NCBI GenBank assembly: GCA_002900995.3
Contig: CM035304.1
Span: 206,877-270,876, forward strand
Length of the DNA stretch: 64,000 bases
Direction: 5' to 3'
Source of the DNA: Ganoderma boninense
Lineage: Eukaryota; Basidiomycota; Agaricomycetes; Polyporales; Polyporaceae
Shown piece by piece: positions 11,501 to 23,412 of the stretch (positions are counted from its first letter, which is position 1; each line of letters begins with the position of its first letter). Both the position numbers and the translations under genes were made by a program. Under the pieces are notes generated by a model, which did no database searches, was not told the origin of the DNA, and saw only the letters and a program-made list of their open reading frames with translations.

Positions 11501-13628
11501 CTTTATATGCACGCGAGTTGAGCCTCACGTCCTGCATAGAGGACGACGATTCCGACGCAGGGTCCGACGAAGACGACAGCATGGACGAGGACGTGGACGA
11601 AGTCAACTTCGTCGACGTCGCGCAGCGTCCCTCCGAAGTGCAAGTCGACGTGCCTCCCGAGCGCCTTCTCACCTCTACTCATCGCTACCAGGACCCAAAG
11701 ACCAAGGGCCACGTCGACGCCTGGCCGTTGCAAGGAGCAGTCATACAGGGCGACTTCGAGGCGTTCGTCCAGATCGCAGACCTCTACAAGTCATTGCCCA
11801 AGCCTCTTGACATCCCGCCCACCGCCTTGGGTTGGGTGACCGAGTACGATCGCTCCGCCATGCTCGACGAAGTCATCCGCCGCACGGGCGCGGGCATCGA
11901 GGTCCCAGAAGAGTCGCAGGACGACGACGACGCCACCGATGGGGCGAAGCCGAAGGCGCGGTCGCTCAAGGGGTACCTCGGACTCAACGTGCACGGCAAG
12001 AAGCGCAAGGATCTCGCGCAGAAGGCCGACCCGAACGCGCCCGCAACCTCGGAGAAGAGCGAATTCCCCCTCGCCTGGACCGCCGCGCACGACGGCGCGC
12101 TGGAGTGTGTCCGGTACTTGGCGAGCGAGCGCGCTTTGGCGGCGTATCGGTACTACGCGTCGACGCACAGCGACGAGAGGGCGAAGTACCTGCGGCGGAT
12201 CGACGGGCAGATCGCGCAGCGCCTCGGCTGGTGCGCCAACGAGCTGAACGAGTCGATCCTCACCGCGGCCGTCATCGGTGACGAGGTCGAGCTCCTCAAG
12301 GCTGTGATTGACCTTCGGCCTGCGCAGCTGCAGGAATCCTTGATGGCTCGGTGAGTGGGTCACCCTCTGTTCCTTGTTTTCGATGCTGATGGTTACTACA
12401 ATTAGCATTCATTATGTCGGCTTCAACCATATTCTTGTTGCGGCGAATTGGGGATGTTCCCCAGAGATGTTCGACTACCTTCTGTCGAAGGGTGTCTCTC
12501 CGACTGACACCGACACTCGCGGGTATGTAACACTGCATATTATTGTCAATGTATATCAAGCTCACTGACCGCCCTGTCATTAGATGGAACGTGTACCACA
12601 TCCTGGCTGTGTACAACACTGCGCCTCACTTGAAGCTCCTCGACCATATCCTCAAGAAGCTCCCCGAGGACGTTTCCGCTCGCATGTTGACGCAGCAATC
12701 CAAGAAAGCATTTAACACCGTAAGCATATATCTACGTCTTAATCCATCCGTCAGAGCACTATTCTGACATGACGTCCGATAGCCTCTCCATATCGCGGTC
12801 AAGAAAGCTGGCCTGAAGGCCACCAAGCTTCTCCTGAGGGTCCAGTCGGCCGTATTCCTCCTCCGCAGCCGGGACGGCTCGACGCCCCTGCACATCGCCG
12901 TCCGCGACTCCGTAGCTGAGATCGCCCGTCTTATCAGCGACGCCGGCCCAGAGGAGGCCTTCCAGATGGAGGACGGCGTCGGCAACACCCCCCTCGAGAT
13001 CGCGACCTTCAACTGGCTCCGTGCCTCGACAGGGAGCGGCTTCCGAGGCACGCTCCCCACGTTCCAGGTGTTCAACGAGAACATGCTGCACACGTGCCGA
13101 AACTCGGACCCGCAGCTCGTTACGCAGGAGGAGGCGAAGGAGCTCAGGGACACCATTGACCGTCTCGTCGCCAGCGGGCGGCTCCGGACGGGGACGAAGC
13201 TCGCCACGGACCTCGCGGCGTTCGCGGACAAGAAGGACGCCGAGGCGAAGAAGCGCGCCGAGTCCGATTCTACCAAGGACGGCAGCTCGGGGCCCGAAGA
13301 TCCCGACGCGGAGTACAAGAAGGACATCGTCGTAGGGGCCGACGCGATCAAGACCATGGAGTACATCGCTGGCGCCGTGGGCTCCCGGCGGAGCGCGCGG
13401 CAGCTGATCCACCTCATCGACGTCCACCGCTCCGTGCAGGGCAGCCTGGACAAGTCCGTGTACAAGCAGCCTTCGGGGAATAGCGGCCTCGACTACCGGA
13501 ACAGGGACGAGGAGGGGCTGGAGCCCGAGCAGGTCGAGGACAAGCAGGAGAAGGCGCGGAAGCACAGCGCGGTGTCGTTGTGGCATAGTCAGTATGCGTT
13601 TGGGCTGTTTGGGGAGGACAGTCTGTAG
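8584..13628 (+). CDS. ankyrin-repeat protein with N-terminal nucleotidyltransferase-like segment, copy 1
   Basis: A large gene starting at ATG 8584. The N-terminal part has a conserved block with VVAAGGAV, then PTSDVDLFLYGL and FDVDAPCC, a spacing reminiscent of Pol-beta-type nucleotidyltransferases. Ankyrin-like repeats follow (DGRTALHLAAQ, DGSTPLHIAV, VGNTPLEIA), with acidic spacers between. From about 10500 the exons are clear: 10504-11297, 11354-11488, 11540-12350, 12406-12522, 12584-12719 and 12783-13628. An intron 10455-10503 precedes them. The 5' half is broken by a 100-N gap (9474-9573) and three single-base frame changes near 8869, 9838 and 9993. Because they cluster around the gap, sequencing or assembly error is as likely as decay. 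A second copy lies at 49766-52513. The role is unknown; ankyrin repeats usually bind proteins. Confidence 0.7.
9474..9573. other. assembly gap (100 N)
   Basis: Exactly 100 ambiguous bases inside the first ankyrin-type gene. The fixed length marks a scaffold gap of unknown true size. Confidence 0.99.
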
Positions 13629-14707
13629 ATGTTATATGTTATCAGAGCTCGGTACATTTACCCTCTTTTGTCTTGTGGGTTACGCCCTTGGTGGTCTGTA
13701 ATAGGTGTTCTTTTTTGTAGAATAGGTTTAGTTCGTTCGTAGCAATGCACCGGCCGCCTATTCGGCGACGACGAGACACATCTGCTCGGTCATGTAGTCC
13801 TGCAAGGCATACTTAAGTGTCCCACACGCCCGCTGTACTGCTAGTAACCTCAAGATTTCGAACTCCTCGTCCGACGGAAACACCATAAGCGAGAAGTAAG
13901 CCTCACCTTAGGCAGCACCGAATGGCACCCCTGGATCGACCAGCTGTGCAGCTTTCTACAGCCAACGAGTCCGGGCTCTGCCTCCAAAATCGACGACGAA
14001 GACATCACCACGGCTGGACACGCATCCGCCTTATCATGCATGCCACGTGCATGCCTTCAGCCCTAATAATGCCTCCCCCCAGGCGCAGCCACCGTATCCC
14101 GACCGTTAGCACGGGAGAGCATGGAGAGTCGGGGACGCGCAGCTGAATGACATGGAAGGGTGTTAAATGTGCAAAGGCAGTACGAGTCACCCAGTCCGCC
14201 CTATGTCATGAAGAGTAAAATTGAGAGAAATCACTGGCAGCTATACAAGCACGACAAGTCAAAGTCGCAGTGAAAGTGAAAAAAAAATCATGGTTGAGTG
14301 GCTAGTCGAGTGGAACTTGAAGCTGGTTGGTGCATTGATCGGGCAAAGCCGTAACCAGATCGTTAGCCGGGCCCGTGCGTGGGAACAAATGTGTGCGCTT
14401 ATGGACGACGTTTGTACTTAACCAGACTTAACCTCGCGTAGTCGTTCGACACTCGCCCTTGCAGATCTATTCGGGACTTCTACATGCTGCTACCTTACAC
14501 TATGCTCGCCCGCCAGAATAGGGCCGAATTACTGACGGCCACATGGCCTGTTTTCTGACATCGGCGATCCTCCTGTCTCTCGCTCATGCTTCCTTTCGTG
14601 TCGCTGGTCACTCACCAGTCTTCCCCTCCCGTTGTTGTCGATCAAAATTCAACATAATTCGCTTCCGTCGTATGGTATCATGCCCCCCCGGAAATGTCGA
14701 GGTCGTT
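13629..14707. other. intergenic between ankyrin gene and acyltransferase-1
   Basis: No gene found. Part of it (about 14.34-14.7 kb) matches the region before acyltransferase-6 (about 52.76-53.1 kb), so it belongs to the duplicated unit and probably holds upstream promoter sequence. Copy 1 has about 470 bp not present in copy 2. Confidence 0.45.
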
Positions 14708-14714
14708 TATAAGG
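14708..14714 (+). promoter_or_regulatory. TATAAGG core promoter of acyltransferase-1
   Basis: TATAAGG followed by TGTGATGCC, 89 bp before the ATG. The same box at a similar distance precedes all six acyltransferase copies. An upstream block containing TTCGCTTCCG is also shared by copies 1, 3, 5 and 6. Confidence 0.6.
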
Positions 14715-14796
14715 TGTGATGCCCCATCATGGTGTCCTGCGTCTCCCCCGTTTCCTCTCCACCTCGCGTTGCTGATCCCGAACAATTCTCTATCGC

Positions 14797-17764
14797 ATGT
14801 CTCAAACAGAACCTGGTTGGGAGGAACACCCACGCGTTCCTAATGCCTTCACTCGGTATGTCTCGCTGCTTCAGCATCGGATGTGGTGTAGAACCGCGCT
14901 CGCAACTCACCCATCCGTCCCCGCTAGGCCTCTCATCGGGATGGAATTGTGGATGGACCAGAATGCTTGTCTCAAAGGCGGGTATGTCATGTAGTCCATT
15001 AGCTGAGATATTGCCCGGACCGAACACTTACAGCGATCCGCGCGTATGCCAGCACGGGCCAATTCGCCATCGGCATCCAGTTCACTAGCGCGAGCCACGA
15101 ACGCGATCTCGAAGATCGGCTGAGGGAAGCTGTAGTCAGACTGAGGTGAGCGAGTTTCCTTTCGAGCGCACAGTCTGCAGAGTATGCCTCCATTCGCGGC
15201 CAAGATATTGATATTTTGTGGCCAGCGACGTGAGCATTGTCAATGCTCGCGTCGCTTGCGTCGTAGTGCGCGCCCACCTGCATCTCCCCTTGCGTGAGTA
15301 ATATGAACGTGGTGCACCACCGGGGCGATGTCCTTCTTCCAGTCTTGCCGTCCACGGGCCAGCCTGTGTTCTGGGTGCTCCTTCCCCTCCCACATAATTT
15401 CTGTCTTCCCTCCAAGTCCTCGTCATATTTCATTCGTGGAAAGCAGAATTCGATGTTTTTCGAACGATGACCGGCACATCCGTAGGGGGAAGCGAAGAGA
15501 CGTGGCGCTGAGAATGTACACAATGCATGGTGTGTTGCAGGGAAGGTGGCCCTGAAGCCTGCAAGGCGCATTAGGCGTGCGATTAATCAACTCTGTTTCA
15601 GTCTCTATGAAACGACTCACACACACGCAGTTGTACTTGGAAGTTTTACACAAAACGGGAGATGCGATTTTGTGCCCATAGAGCCTGCATGGATGCGGAA
15701 TGATTTCCGCCACTGACTTCGCTCGGCTAGCTCATTCACTGACCTGCAAGGATTGAGGAGCCCTGTTGAAGAAGGAAGGACGGCCATGCAGCGACATAGA
15801 AAACTACGAGGGCACTTCAAATTTTCATGAGATATCTTCGCTTTTCATTCTACTGTGCTCTCTCACCAAAGACGGACCAGCGCAACCTGTTCAACTTTGG
15901 CTCAAGTTCAACTGCAGTCCTCTCGACTCGTATAGTAACGTGCCTACGAGATTCAATGCGAGTCTCGCACTCTTCTCGCGCTGCACTTCTGCGTCCCCCT
16001 ATAGTGCCTTGCATCAAACCTGTATCGATGTACACACCTCTCTGCGTTATTGCGTCCATTGTGCTGTTCTGCGTCGTCTTGCCTCATTTCTCCCCCATCC
16101 CATCCACTCGCGTCCGTCACCATTTCTCGTACGATACTCATGCGATTTTCATGCAGGTTCGACTGCCCGCTTGTGGCGGCAACGATAGAGCAAGGTCTCC
16201 ATCATCCAGAGTTCCGCTCCTGGGTATATGCGCCTCTCCCCGACGTCGACGCGGCACGCGCCTGGGCGGCCAACACGGTCCACTATATTCCCAACCCCGT
16301 TCAAGACCCCGCGTCCTTCCTGCAATCTACCGTCGAGAACAACCTCATCCCGTACATCCTCGCGGACAAGTCCCAGCAGTACCTTCGCGTCTACCTCACA
16401 CGCCCTAACAGCACCCGGAACTCGTACTTCTTCGCTGTGCACGCCTCGCACTCGATCATCGACGCTCGGCCTGGCCTGAACGTGCTCTCTCTGCTGCTGG
16501 AGTGGATGACAACCCTGGACCTTCCGAGCGTCGACGAGCTGGCATGGGGCACGGAACACAAGAACCTCCCTCCCGGACCAATCACCGTGACTGGCGGACC
16601 CCGGGAGGACTGGAGCACGAACGGGATGGCGCTCGTGGGGAAATACTTCGGTGACCCTGCATCCCGAATTGTACGTCCTCGGCAGTTTTGAACACATGCG
16701 CATACATACACTGATCGCGATCGTTTTTCAGCCGTCTCATGGCTTGTTGTGCGACACGTCGCGAGCGAGCGCCCCCCTGAAGGCCCACCGGCTCATCGTC
16801 AAGTTCACGGCGGACGAGTCCACGAGCATCGCGCGCGCCCTGAAGACGCTCGGGTTCTCGTTCTCGGAGCTGCTCGACGCCGCTGCCGCCGTGGCCGTGT
16901 TCGAGCAGAACCCCGTCCCCGCAGACAAGACCGGCTTGGCCTGCGTGAGCGGCGGGAGCCCGTACGTCGCCCTCCCTTCTTCCTGCATCCTGGCACTCCA
17001 TCGCTCCCACTGACAGACCGGACCCGCCTCTGGCTCTCCCTCTGACCCCCACAGGATCTCGATCACGGACCGCCTCCCTCCCTCTGTCGACCGCCGCAGA
17101 CACGTCGTCTCGTGCCTCGTCCCCGTGCCGTACCGCATCGCGTACGCGCCGCTCGCGCCACTCGCGGGCCAGGCGCGCCTCCTTGCCGCGATGGGCGAAC
17201 GTAAGGCGCAGTACGCGTGGTGGCTCGCGAACCCGTGCCTCCCGCACCTCCTCGCGGAGCTCGCGCCGCGCATCGTCCCTACCGCCGCCTCCGTCCAGGC
17301 TCCTGCGGCCCCAAAGCCTAGCGTGTACGTGCCTGCGGTGACGAACATCGGGCGCGTGGAGAACTACGTCGCTGCGGTCTGGCCGCGGGATGCGGATGCC
17401 AGTGTCCGTGTTCGCTCGGGCCCGGCGGCGCCGGCGGCGATCAGGGTGGACGAGATGCACCTCGCGTGCAGGACGGGGAGCGGGATGTTCTTGCCGTGCG
17501 TCTTTTTTTTACTCTTCGTTTCGCTCGTATTGGAGTCGGCGGGCTGATCTGGATTGCATTGGGGGCGGGACGCAGGTTGGTGCATGCGTGGTCGCTGCAG
17601 GGGCGGCTGTCGGTCCTCGTGCAGGTGAGCCTACTGCCAGCGAGCTCCGGGATGTGTGCTAACGCGCATCGTCTTCGTGGCAGGCCGCGGAGGTGTGGGA
17701 CAAGGACGCGCTGCAGGAGTTCATGAACAGGATCGTAGGGCAGATATGTTTGGTGATGGAGTAG
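14797..17764 (+). CDS. CoA-dependent acyltransferase (BAHD/condensation-like), copy 1
   Basis: Eight exons: 14797-14855, 14928-14981, 15053-15145, 16157-16670, 16732-16961, 17055-17495, 17576-17624 and 17684-17764, giving 506 residues without a stop. The catalytic HxxxD motif is HSIID (His167, Asp171), followed by ARPGLNVLSLLLEW. The C-terminal half has a conserved TNIGRVENYV block in the place where related acyltransferases carry DFGWG-like structural motifs. Enzymes of this fold transfer acyl groups from acyl-CoA to alcohols or amines; acceptor and donor are unknown. No signal peptide or membrane segment is seen, so it is probably cytosolic. Intron 3 is 1,011 nt, against about 95-120 nt in copies 2-4, so extra DNA was inserted there. 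Exon phases are the same in the intact copies. Confidence 0.8.
15225..15255. repeat. hairpin inside intron 3 of acyltransferase-1
   Basis: GCGACGTGAGCATTG and its near-perfect reverse complement (one mismatch) are separated by a single T. It lies within the extra DNA of the 1-kb intron and may mark an inserted element. Confidence 0.6.
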
Positions 17765-18538
17765 ACAGGCCCCTCGAGTCCAGGCACCAACTCGGAGTGC
17801 TTGATTTACTCTCCCAATCGAGGGCGCGCCACGGTTCACAAGTTGGAGGTATACCGGTGCGGTGGCTGCACGCGAGAACCGTACCCGTGGGTGTGAAACT
17901 TGCTCCACGATGTTCCCTGATGTCCCTTGGTCCTGAGCAGAGAGCCCTTCGAACGCTCTCGCCGGCAGTCGCGTCTTCCGGCATGAATGCGTGGTCGCCC
18001 CGGTGTTTCTAGTGGTCATCGACGATCGTCAATTCTGAAGAACGCGCGCATGCCGGTCGGCACGAACGCGCGGGTGCACTGGGGAAGACTGAATGAACTG
18101 ATGAAGAATAGTTGAGCGTCGTGACGTCATGGTAGAGAGGTGAGGATCTTCATGAAGCGGCGCGCATGGAAGATGTAGAGGCCACTTGAGATGGGCGCGA
18201 CGGTTACGACAGTGAGAAGCGACTATATGCTCAAGCTAGAGCGAGATAACAGGCGAACAAGAGGGAGAGAACAGGTGAACATACTATGTTGGCTCACGTA
18301 TATACAGGGCCACAGTACAGGCAGTGTCCGTGGGGTCACCGCGGGGTCCACTGGCGGTGCTATGCCTCAAGCTATCGTATGTGCGCTCTCTAATAGTGGC
18401 TCAATTCTCAAACTTTTTGTCGGGTACTGACCCTTTTTCCATTTTTCCACTATTCTTCTAGGTGTAAACACCGTCATTACCGGCCTCTGCCATCCAATGT
18501 GCGTCTCCTCGACAAATCCCGTCCCCATCGATGTCTTT
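17765..18538. other. region between acyltransferase-1 and -2
   Basis: No intact gene. 17766-17910 is shared with the region after acyltransferase-6. 17.8-18.1 kb is mirrored at 38.28-38.5 kb. The stretch 17.94-18.12 kb also resembles the coding remnant after acyltransferase-3 (25.65-25.86 kb), but more decayed. Confidence 0.5.
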
Positions 18539-18545
18539 TATAAGG
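18539..18545 (+). promoter_or_regulatory. TATAAGG core promoter of acyltransferase-2
   Basis: TATAAGG 93 bp before the ATG at 18632, matching the box of the other acyltransferase copies; followed here by TACGC instead of TGYRA. Confidence 0.55.
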
Positions 18546-18631
18546 TACGCTAAGGACATTCAGGTACTCTACTTTACCTCGTCTCACTCACATCGACTCA
18601 CTCTCCTCAACTTCTACTGTTCTTCCGCGAT

Positions 18632-20682
18632 ATGTCTGGACCGGAACCAGGTTGGGAGATGCATCCAGCCGCTCCCAATGCTTTCACTCGGTGTGTTGTC
18701 CTCCAACTTCTGAGGGCGCTGGGCACGCTCGGGGCTCATTGTGACCTCTATCTTCCACTAGGCCTCTCCTCGGAATGGAATTGTGGTTTGACCAATCAAT
18801 GCGGTTCAGAGATGGGTATGTGCTGTAAATGTTGTGTTCGAAGGCAGTTCAATTCCTGACAACAACTATCAGCATGGGCCAGCTTGCCATCGGCGTAGAG
18901 TTCACTACCACGATGCATGAACGCGATGTCGAAGCTCGACTGAAGGAGGCTGTGGTTCGACTGAGGTGAGTGCAAAAGGCGAGCATCCACTGTTTATTTT
19001 TCGCACGGACTGCCTATGGCCTAATCCAGCTCGGAGCCCATCGTGTTTAAAACATCGTGCAAAGCTGATACAATATGTTGCACAGGTTCGAATGCCCTCT
19101 TGTTGCCGCCACGATCGAGCACGGTCTCCACCATCCCGAGTTCCGCTCCTGGGTATATGCGCCTCTCCACAATGTTGCCGCAGCACGCGACTGGGCCAAC
19201 GACACGGTCCACTACATCCAGGACCCGATCGACCCGGACTCGTTCGTCAAGTCCACCATCGAGAAGCACGCCATCCCCTATGTGCTCGCAGACGGTTCTG
19301 AGCAGTACCTCCGGGTCTACCTCACGCGCCCTAATGGCAGACTCAACACATACTTCCTCTGTCTGCACTCGTCGCACTCGATCATAGATGGGAGGCCCGG
19401 CCTGAACGCCCTCTCTTTGCTCTTGGAGTGGATGACGACGCCGGACTTGCCGCACACCCACCAGCTCGTGTGGGGGACAGAACCTAAGAATCTTCCACCA
19501 GGCCCGATCACTGCGACTGGCGGCCCACGAGAAGATTGGAGCACGAAGGGGGCGGAACTGGTGGAAACGTTCTTTGCCAACGCTGCCAACCAAGGTGTAA
19601 GTCACTTCGGACGCCATGATATGCGCATATACTCACAAATATTTCTGCCCTCCGACCTCCAGCGTTCTCACGGCGTAGCCTGCGGGAGTTCGCGCGCCGT
19701 CGTCCCGGGAAAGACGCACCGAGTTCTCGTCAAGTTCACAGTAGACGAGTCCGCGAAGATCGCGCGAGCCCTGAAGACCCTCGGATTCACGTTCTCCGAG
19801 CTCATAGACGCAGCTTGCGTCCTCGCCGCATTCCAGCAGAACCCAGTTCCCCCAGACGAGGTGGGGACGGCGTTTATGAACAGGGAGACCGTGTACGTAT
19901 GCGCTACGAGCGTCTCACCTCCTCTCCCTTCTCTCGCAAGCTGATTCTCCTCGCCCTCTTATGGCTAACAGCATCTCGCTCACGGACCGCCTCCCGCCCC
20001 CCACGGACCCCCGCAGGCACCTCGTCTCCTGCCTTTCCTTCATGCTCTCCCGCACAGACTACGCGCCGCTTGCCGCGCTCCCCCACGGCCGACCCCGTCT
20101 CGTCGCGGCGATGCGCGAGGTGAAGGCGCAGTACCACTGGATGCTTGCGAACCCGTGCCTCCTTCATCTCCTCGGGGAGCTCGCACCACAGATCGCACCT
20201 ACCAAGGCCGCAAAGCAGGCACCCGCACTTGCGAGCCCGGGCACGAGCACACATTCCCTCACGGTGACGAACGTCGGCCGCGTTGACAACTACGTCGCGC
20301 CGGTGTGGCCGCGGTCTTCGGATGGAGGGCGGGATAGGGAGACGGTGGTCAGGGTTGACGATATGCATCTGGCGGTGCGGTGGTGCAACCCGTACGTGGT
20401 CTTTTGTGCAGTGGGCGTCAGTGTCTGGCACGGGCTTACATGGGTGTGGTGTCCAGGACGGTACACGCGTGGTCGATGCAGGGTCGACTGTCAATTCTTG
20501 TACAGGTGAGCCTAAGTTCCCGCTCAGTCAAACTGGACGAGGTGCGGTTACTGACGTGATGCGTTGCGTGGCAGGCAGCGGACGCGTGGGACGAGGGTGT
20601 ATTGCAGGACTTCATGAGTATGATCGTTGAGCAGATATCTTTCCTTATGGAGGAGGAGACCAGGACCGTTCAAGTTGAGTAG
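18632..20682 (+). CDS. CoA-dependent acyltransferase, copy 2
   Basis: Eight exons: 18632-18690, 18762-18815, 18873-18965, 19086-19596, 19663-19892, 19972-20391, 20457-20505 and 20575-20682, coding for 507 residues. The HSIID catalytic motif and the TNVGRVDNYV block are present, and all introns are short with GT...AG ends. It forms a subgroup with copy 4 (start MSGPEPGW, MNRETV before intron 5, a longer C-terminus), its partner in the inverted duplication. No lesion is visible. The function is as for copy 1; differences in the segment after HSIID and around the GRVDNYV block could alter the substrate. Confidence 0.8.
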
Positions 20683-21403
20683 TTGCCCTCGTACCCCTTC
20701 GTTGGAGACGGCCGCGAATGTGTTATTCAAGGTGACTGAGAACAACGTACTGACTACTATATGCTTCCCGTTAATAATGCAGTTAATTTATATATTGGCA
20801 ATGAACAGGCGCGACGGTGAGAACTCGTGGCGGCGGGGGCTGAGGCGGCTAAGACTACTCCACTTGCACAGACATCGTTTGTAGATGCGCTGAGGTTCTC
20901 ATTATGTCACCTTTGAAGTGAGGCAGGGAGATGTTTAGATGAACGGATGGATAGAAGCGGGAAGCGGGCATTGATAGTGGTGTGTCATGGTCAATCGGAG
21001 GCGTGATGGACGCTGCACATTGATATTTACAGAAGGGTCAGACGGAGCTAGTAACACCATGGGCTGTCTGTGGCAGGAAGAAACAGGTCAAAGTGGTCGC
21101 ATCAGGATTCGAAGGTTATGCGGAACAATGACATACATCATATGATAGAACGGTGAGATCGGAGCGAGCGAGCGACGTAGACGTAGCCTACATGGGTACC
21201 GGGATCCGTGATGCATATACATAGCTGTGCTGAAGCCAGCGACCCGCGAATCGTACATCGTGAGCTTGTGGAGTGGCCTTATTAGGGTCTGCATACACCG
21301 TCTCGGCCGTAAGATATCCAACCGGTCCTGGCTTGCCTCATGCATATGTTTACCAGACGCTACGCGGACTAGAGCGCGTGACCGTTGTGATTCTCGAAAC
21401 CCC
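20683..21403. other. intergenic, mirrored at 34.9-35.6 kb
   Basis: Convergent 3' regions of acyltransferase-2 (plus) and the methyltransferase pseudogene (minus). The reverse complement is nearly unchanged on the right arm. No ORF of interest. Confidence 0.5.
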
Positions 21404-21669
21404 TTACACCGGGACGGCTGTCGTATAACAGACTATGGAGCCAGGGCTTGGCCTGATCTCCACGACTTTCCATCCGGCAGACAGCGTCAACGCCGCCATC
21501 TCGTTCACCGTGCGATCCTTCCCGTCAAACTTGTAGCCCATCATCTGAGTGTACAAAGTATCAAATGACGCATTAGAAATATCATCCATCACCTCAGCAG
21601 AAGACGCACCATGATATCCACAAGATACGCTGTGATGCTCTCAACGCCGAAGTTCGGCGAGTCCCGCGT

Positions 21670-22191
21670 CAGTAATTCCCTGAGAATCTGAAAGTCTGAG
21701 ATGTCTGACGCCTGAGCGCTAATCTGGTTCATACCTGACTACGACTCTCTCTCGGTCTACTCCCAACCATGTATCCCCCGCGAGGCTACGCTTTCAACAT
21801 TAACTTAATTGCATTGCCCTCCAAAACATTTCAGGAGCTCGCGAGAACGACGCACATCCGGGATCGATCTGAAGACTTACCTGAAGGCCAGCACCGTCGT
21901 CAACAGCGTCCGCCGCCGTTCTCAACAGTTGCAGCGCCTATGCGCCGCTTTCGTTATCGGGGGGCTATCGAAGATATCCGGGATCGTATGTTGGTGCTTT
22001 CGCAAGGGTCCTTTGCGTGGCCACTTCAATGTAAGTGCCATTCTTCAAAATGTCTGACGGAGGGGTTTGAATATTGAATGTCTGGCGTCTGACTGTCTGA
22101 CGCGTCTGAAATTGTCTGAAAGGCATCTGACAGCGTCTGAAATGTCTGAATCAGACATTTCAGACCCCGTCAGATTTTCAATAAATTACTG
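21670..22191 (-). mobile_element. hAT-like non-autonomous element in methyltransferase intron, left copy
   Basis: Bounded by inverted ends beginning CAGTAATT. About 45 bp of each end align, including AATCTGA and ATGTCTGA blocks. Multiple TCTGA/TCAGA subterminal repeats are present. An 82-codon ORF (21809-22057, plus) has a tract VNSVRRRSQQLQRLC that loosely recalls a segment of hAT transposases. No clean target duplication remains. The mirror copy is at 34096-34616. Confidence 0.65.
22135..22165. repeat. 31-nt perfect palindrome
   Basis: GTCTGAAATGTCTGA is followed by one base and its exact reverse complement. Part of the subterminal repeat cluster of the element above; the mirror copy is at 34122-34152. 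Confidence 0.85.
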
Positions 22192-23321
22192 ATCGGCGAC
22201 AGGGAACCCATTGTGGTACTGACCGAGAGTCTCGTTGTTGCGGCACAGTTGTTTGTGGCTAAGGCCCTAGCTTCTGTCTTGTCCAAAGCGCATGCGCCTT
22301 GCAAGAGGATGTCGCCGAGGAGACGCTTCGTTTGCGGGCCTGCTGCGGCTCACAGCTGCCTCAATATTCTGTATATGAGATGAGTGCTCAAGTTTCGACC
22401 TGCCATCCGCCGGGGGGGGAGGGGTGAAATCAGGGAAATGCACTCGCCTCCTGCAGTCGTCGTCGTTCCAGTCATGCAGGATCATGCGCAAGAGGAAAAC
22501 TGCAGGAGCGTCGACGTGGCCTAGGGCTGGGAGATCGAGCGCGGGCCAGCCTTCGAAGAAGTCGCGCGCACGCTAGGACATTTGCCCGGACTCGAAGAGG
22601 TGCGCATATTGTGGGCCCCAAGCCTGCGCCCCGATCCCGACTTCGGCGTCAATGTTCGTAGAGTCTTGGAAAGAAAGTAAATAGACGTACAGACGCAGCG
22701 GCGGAGACGACGTGCTTCCTGTCCTCGACGACGACGTTGATGTGTGGGTGCGCATGGGCGACAAGGATCGACTGGGCGCCGATCCCACCGCCCACGTCCA
22801 CGAGGACTGACCCAGCCGGGAGGTCCGCCAATGGGAATCCTTCCCAATACACATACGGAGAGTGTGTCGGTGTCAGCACTGGTCGTCCGCACATAGATGG
22901 AAGCATGACGCGAATGCTCACCGTGGAGGATTTGATCCTTGGCCTCGAACTGGCGCGAGCCCACCATCCCCTGCGCGAACCGCCCGAGCCTGCCGCTGCC
23001 CTCGTTCTCCATACGCTCGAACCAGGAGGAGTACTCGAACCTTCTGTCGAACGCGAGGTTGAACGGCGCAGCGAACCGGGCGACGGCGGTGCTGTCCTCC
23101 GAATCCGCACATTCAGTGTGCGGTCGCGAACGGTGGCCGAAGCCCGTTGTACAACGTTCAAGTCGGAAATGGGCCTGTCTCTTGTCTCTGCTCTCCGAGT
23201 CGGCCATGCTTCCCTTCGTTATACCGGTCGCTGAGCAGTCTTGCCATCATTCATTCGCCTTACTTCGCTTCCGCTAGATGGTGTGATGCTCTTCGGAAAT
23301 GTTGTCCCTGTCGTGGTCGAC

Positions 23322-23328
23322 TATAAGG
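23322..23328 (+). promoter_or_regulatory. TATAAGG core promoter of acyltransferase-3
   Basis: TATAAGG followed by TGTAACGCC, 91 bp before the ATG at 23413, as in the other copies. The preceding GTTGTCCCTGTCG block is nearly the same before copies 5 and 6. Confidence 0.6.
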
Positions 23329-23412
23329 TGTAACGCCACGATGATGGGGCCCCGCATCCCTTCTCCTCCCCGCTTTACGTGGCCAGCTGCATCCAGTCTT
23401 CTATAGCATCGC

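Larger units (their letters stand above)
10880..17910 (+). repeat. direct segmental duplication, copy 1 (ankyrin gene 3' part plus acyltransferase-1)
   Basis: This stretch matches 49766-56315 in the same orientation. Stop codons of the ankyrin genes (13628 and 52513) and starts (14797 and 53213) and ends (17764 and 56169) of the acyltransferases keep almost constant offsets of 38.9 and 38.4 kb. Similarity includes introns, the intergenic region around 14.35 kb, and about 145 bp beyond the acyltransferase stop. The left limit of the match is hidden by the gap at 49666-49765. Confidence 0.85.
14600..23146. repeat. inverted segmental duplication, left arm
   Basis: Contains acyltransferase-1, acyltransferase-2 and a truncated methyltransferase. 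Read on the minus strand it is collinear with 33116-40440. Paired landmarks sum to nearly the same value: methyltransferase stops 21404 and 34882, element ends 22191 and 34096, and acyltransferase starts 18632 and 37661 all give about 56.29 kb. Non-coding sequence, for example around 20.9 kb and 35.4 kb, is nearly identical. The inner edge falls inside methyltransferase exon 5 at about 23146. The outer edge near 14.6 kb is less sharp because all acyltransferase upstream regions resemble each other. Confidence 0.85.
21404..23146 (-). pseudogene. O-methyltransferase, 5'-truncated copy in the left arm
   Basis: Mirror copy of the gene at 32136-34882 from exon 5 to the stop codon. The first four exons and part of exon 5 are absent because the duplication ends at about 23146. 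A TGG codon of the intact copy (after FESGRMS) is TAG here (22573-22575), which removes the catalytic region. The SAM-binding VDVGGGIGAQS and the C-terminal exons remain readable. It keeps the same GC-AG intron and the same inserted element (21670-22191) as the intact copy, so both predate the duplication. Confidence 0.85.
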
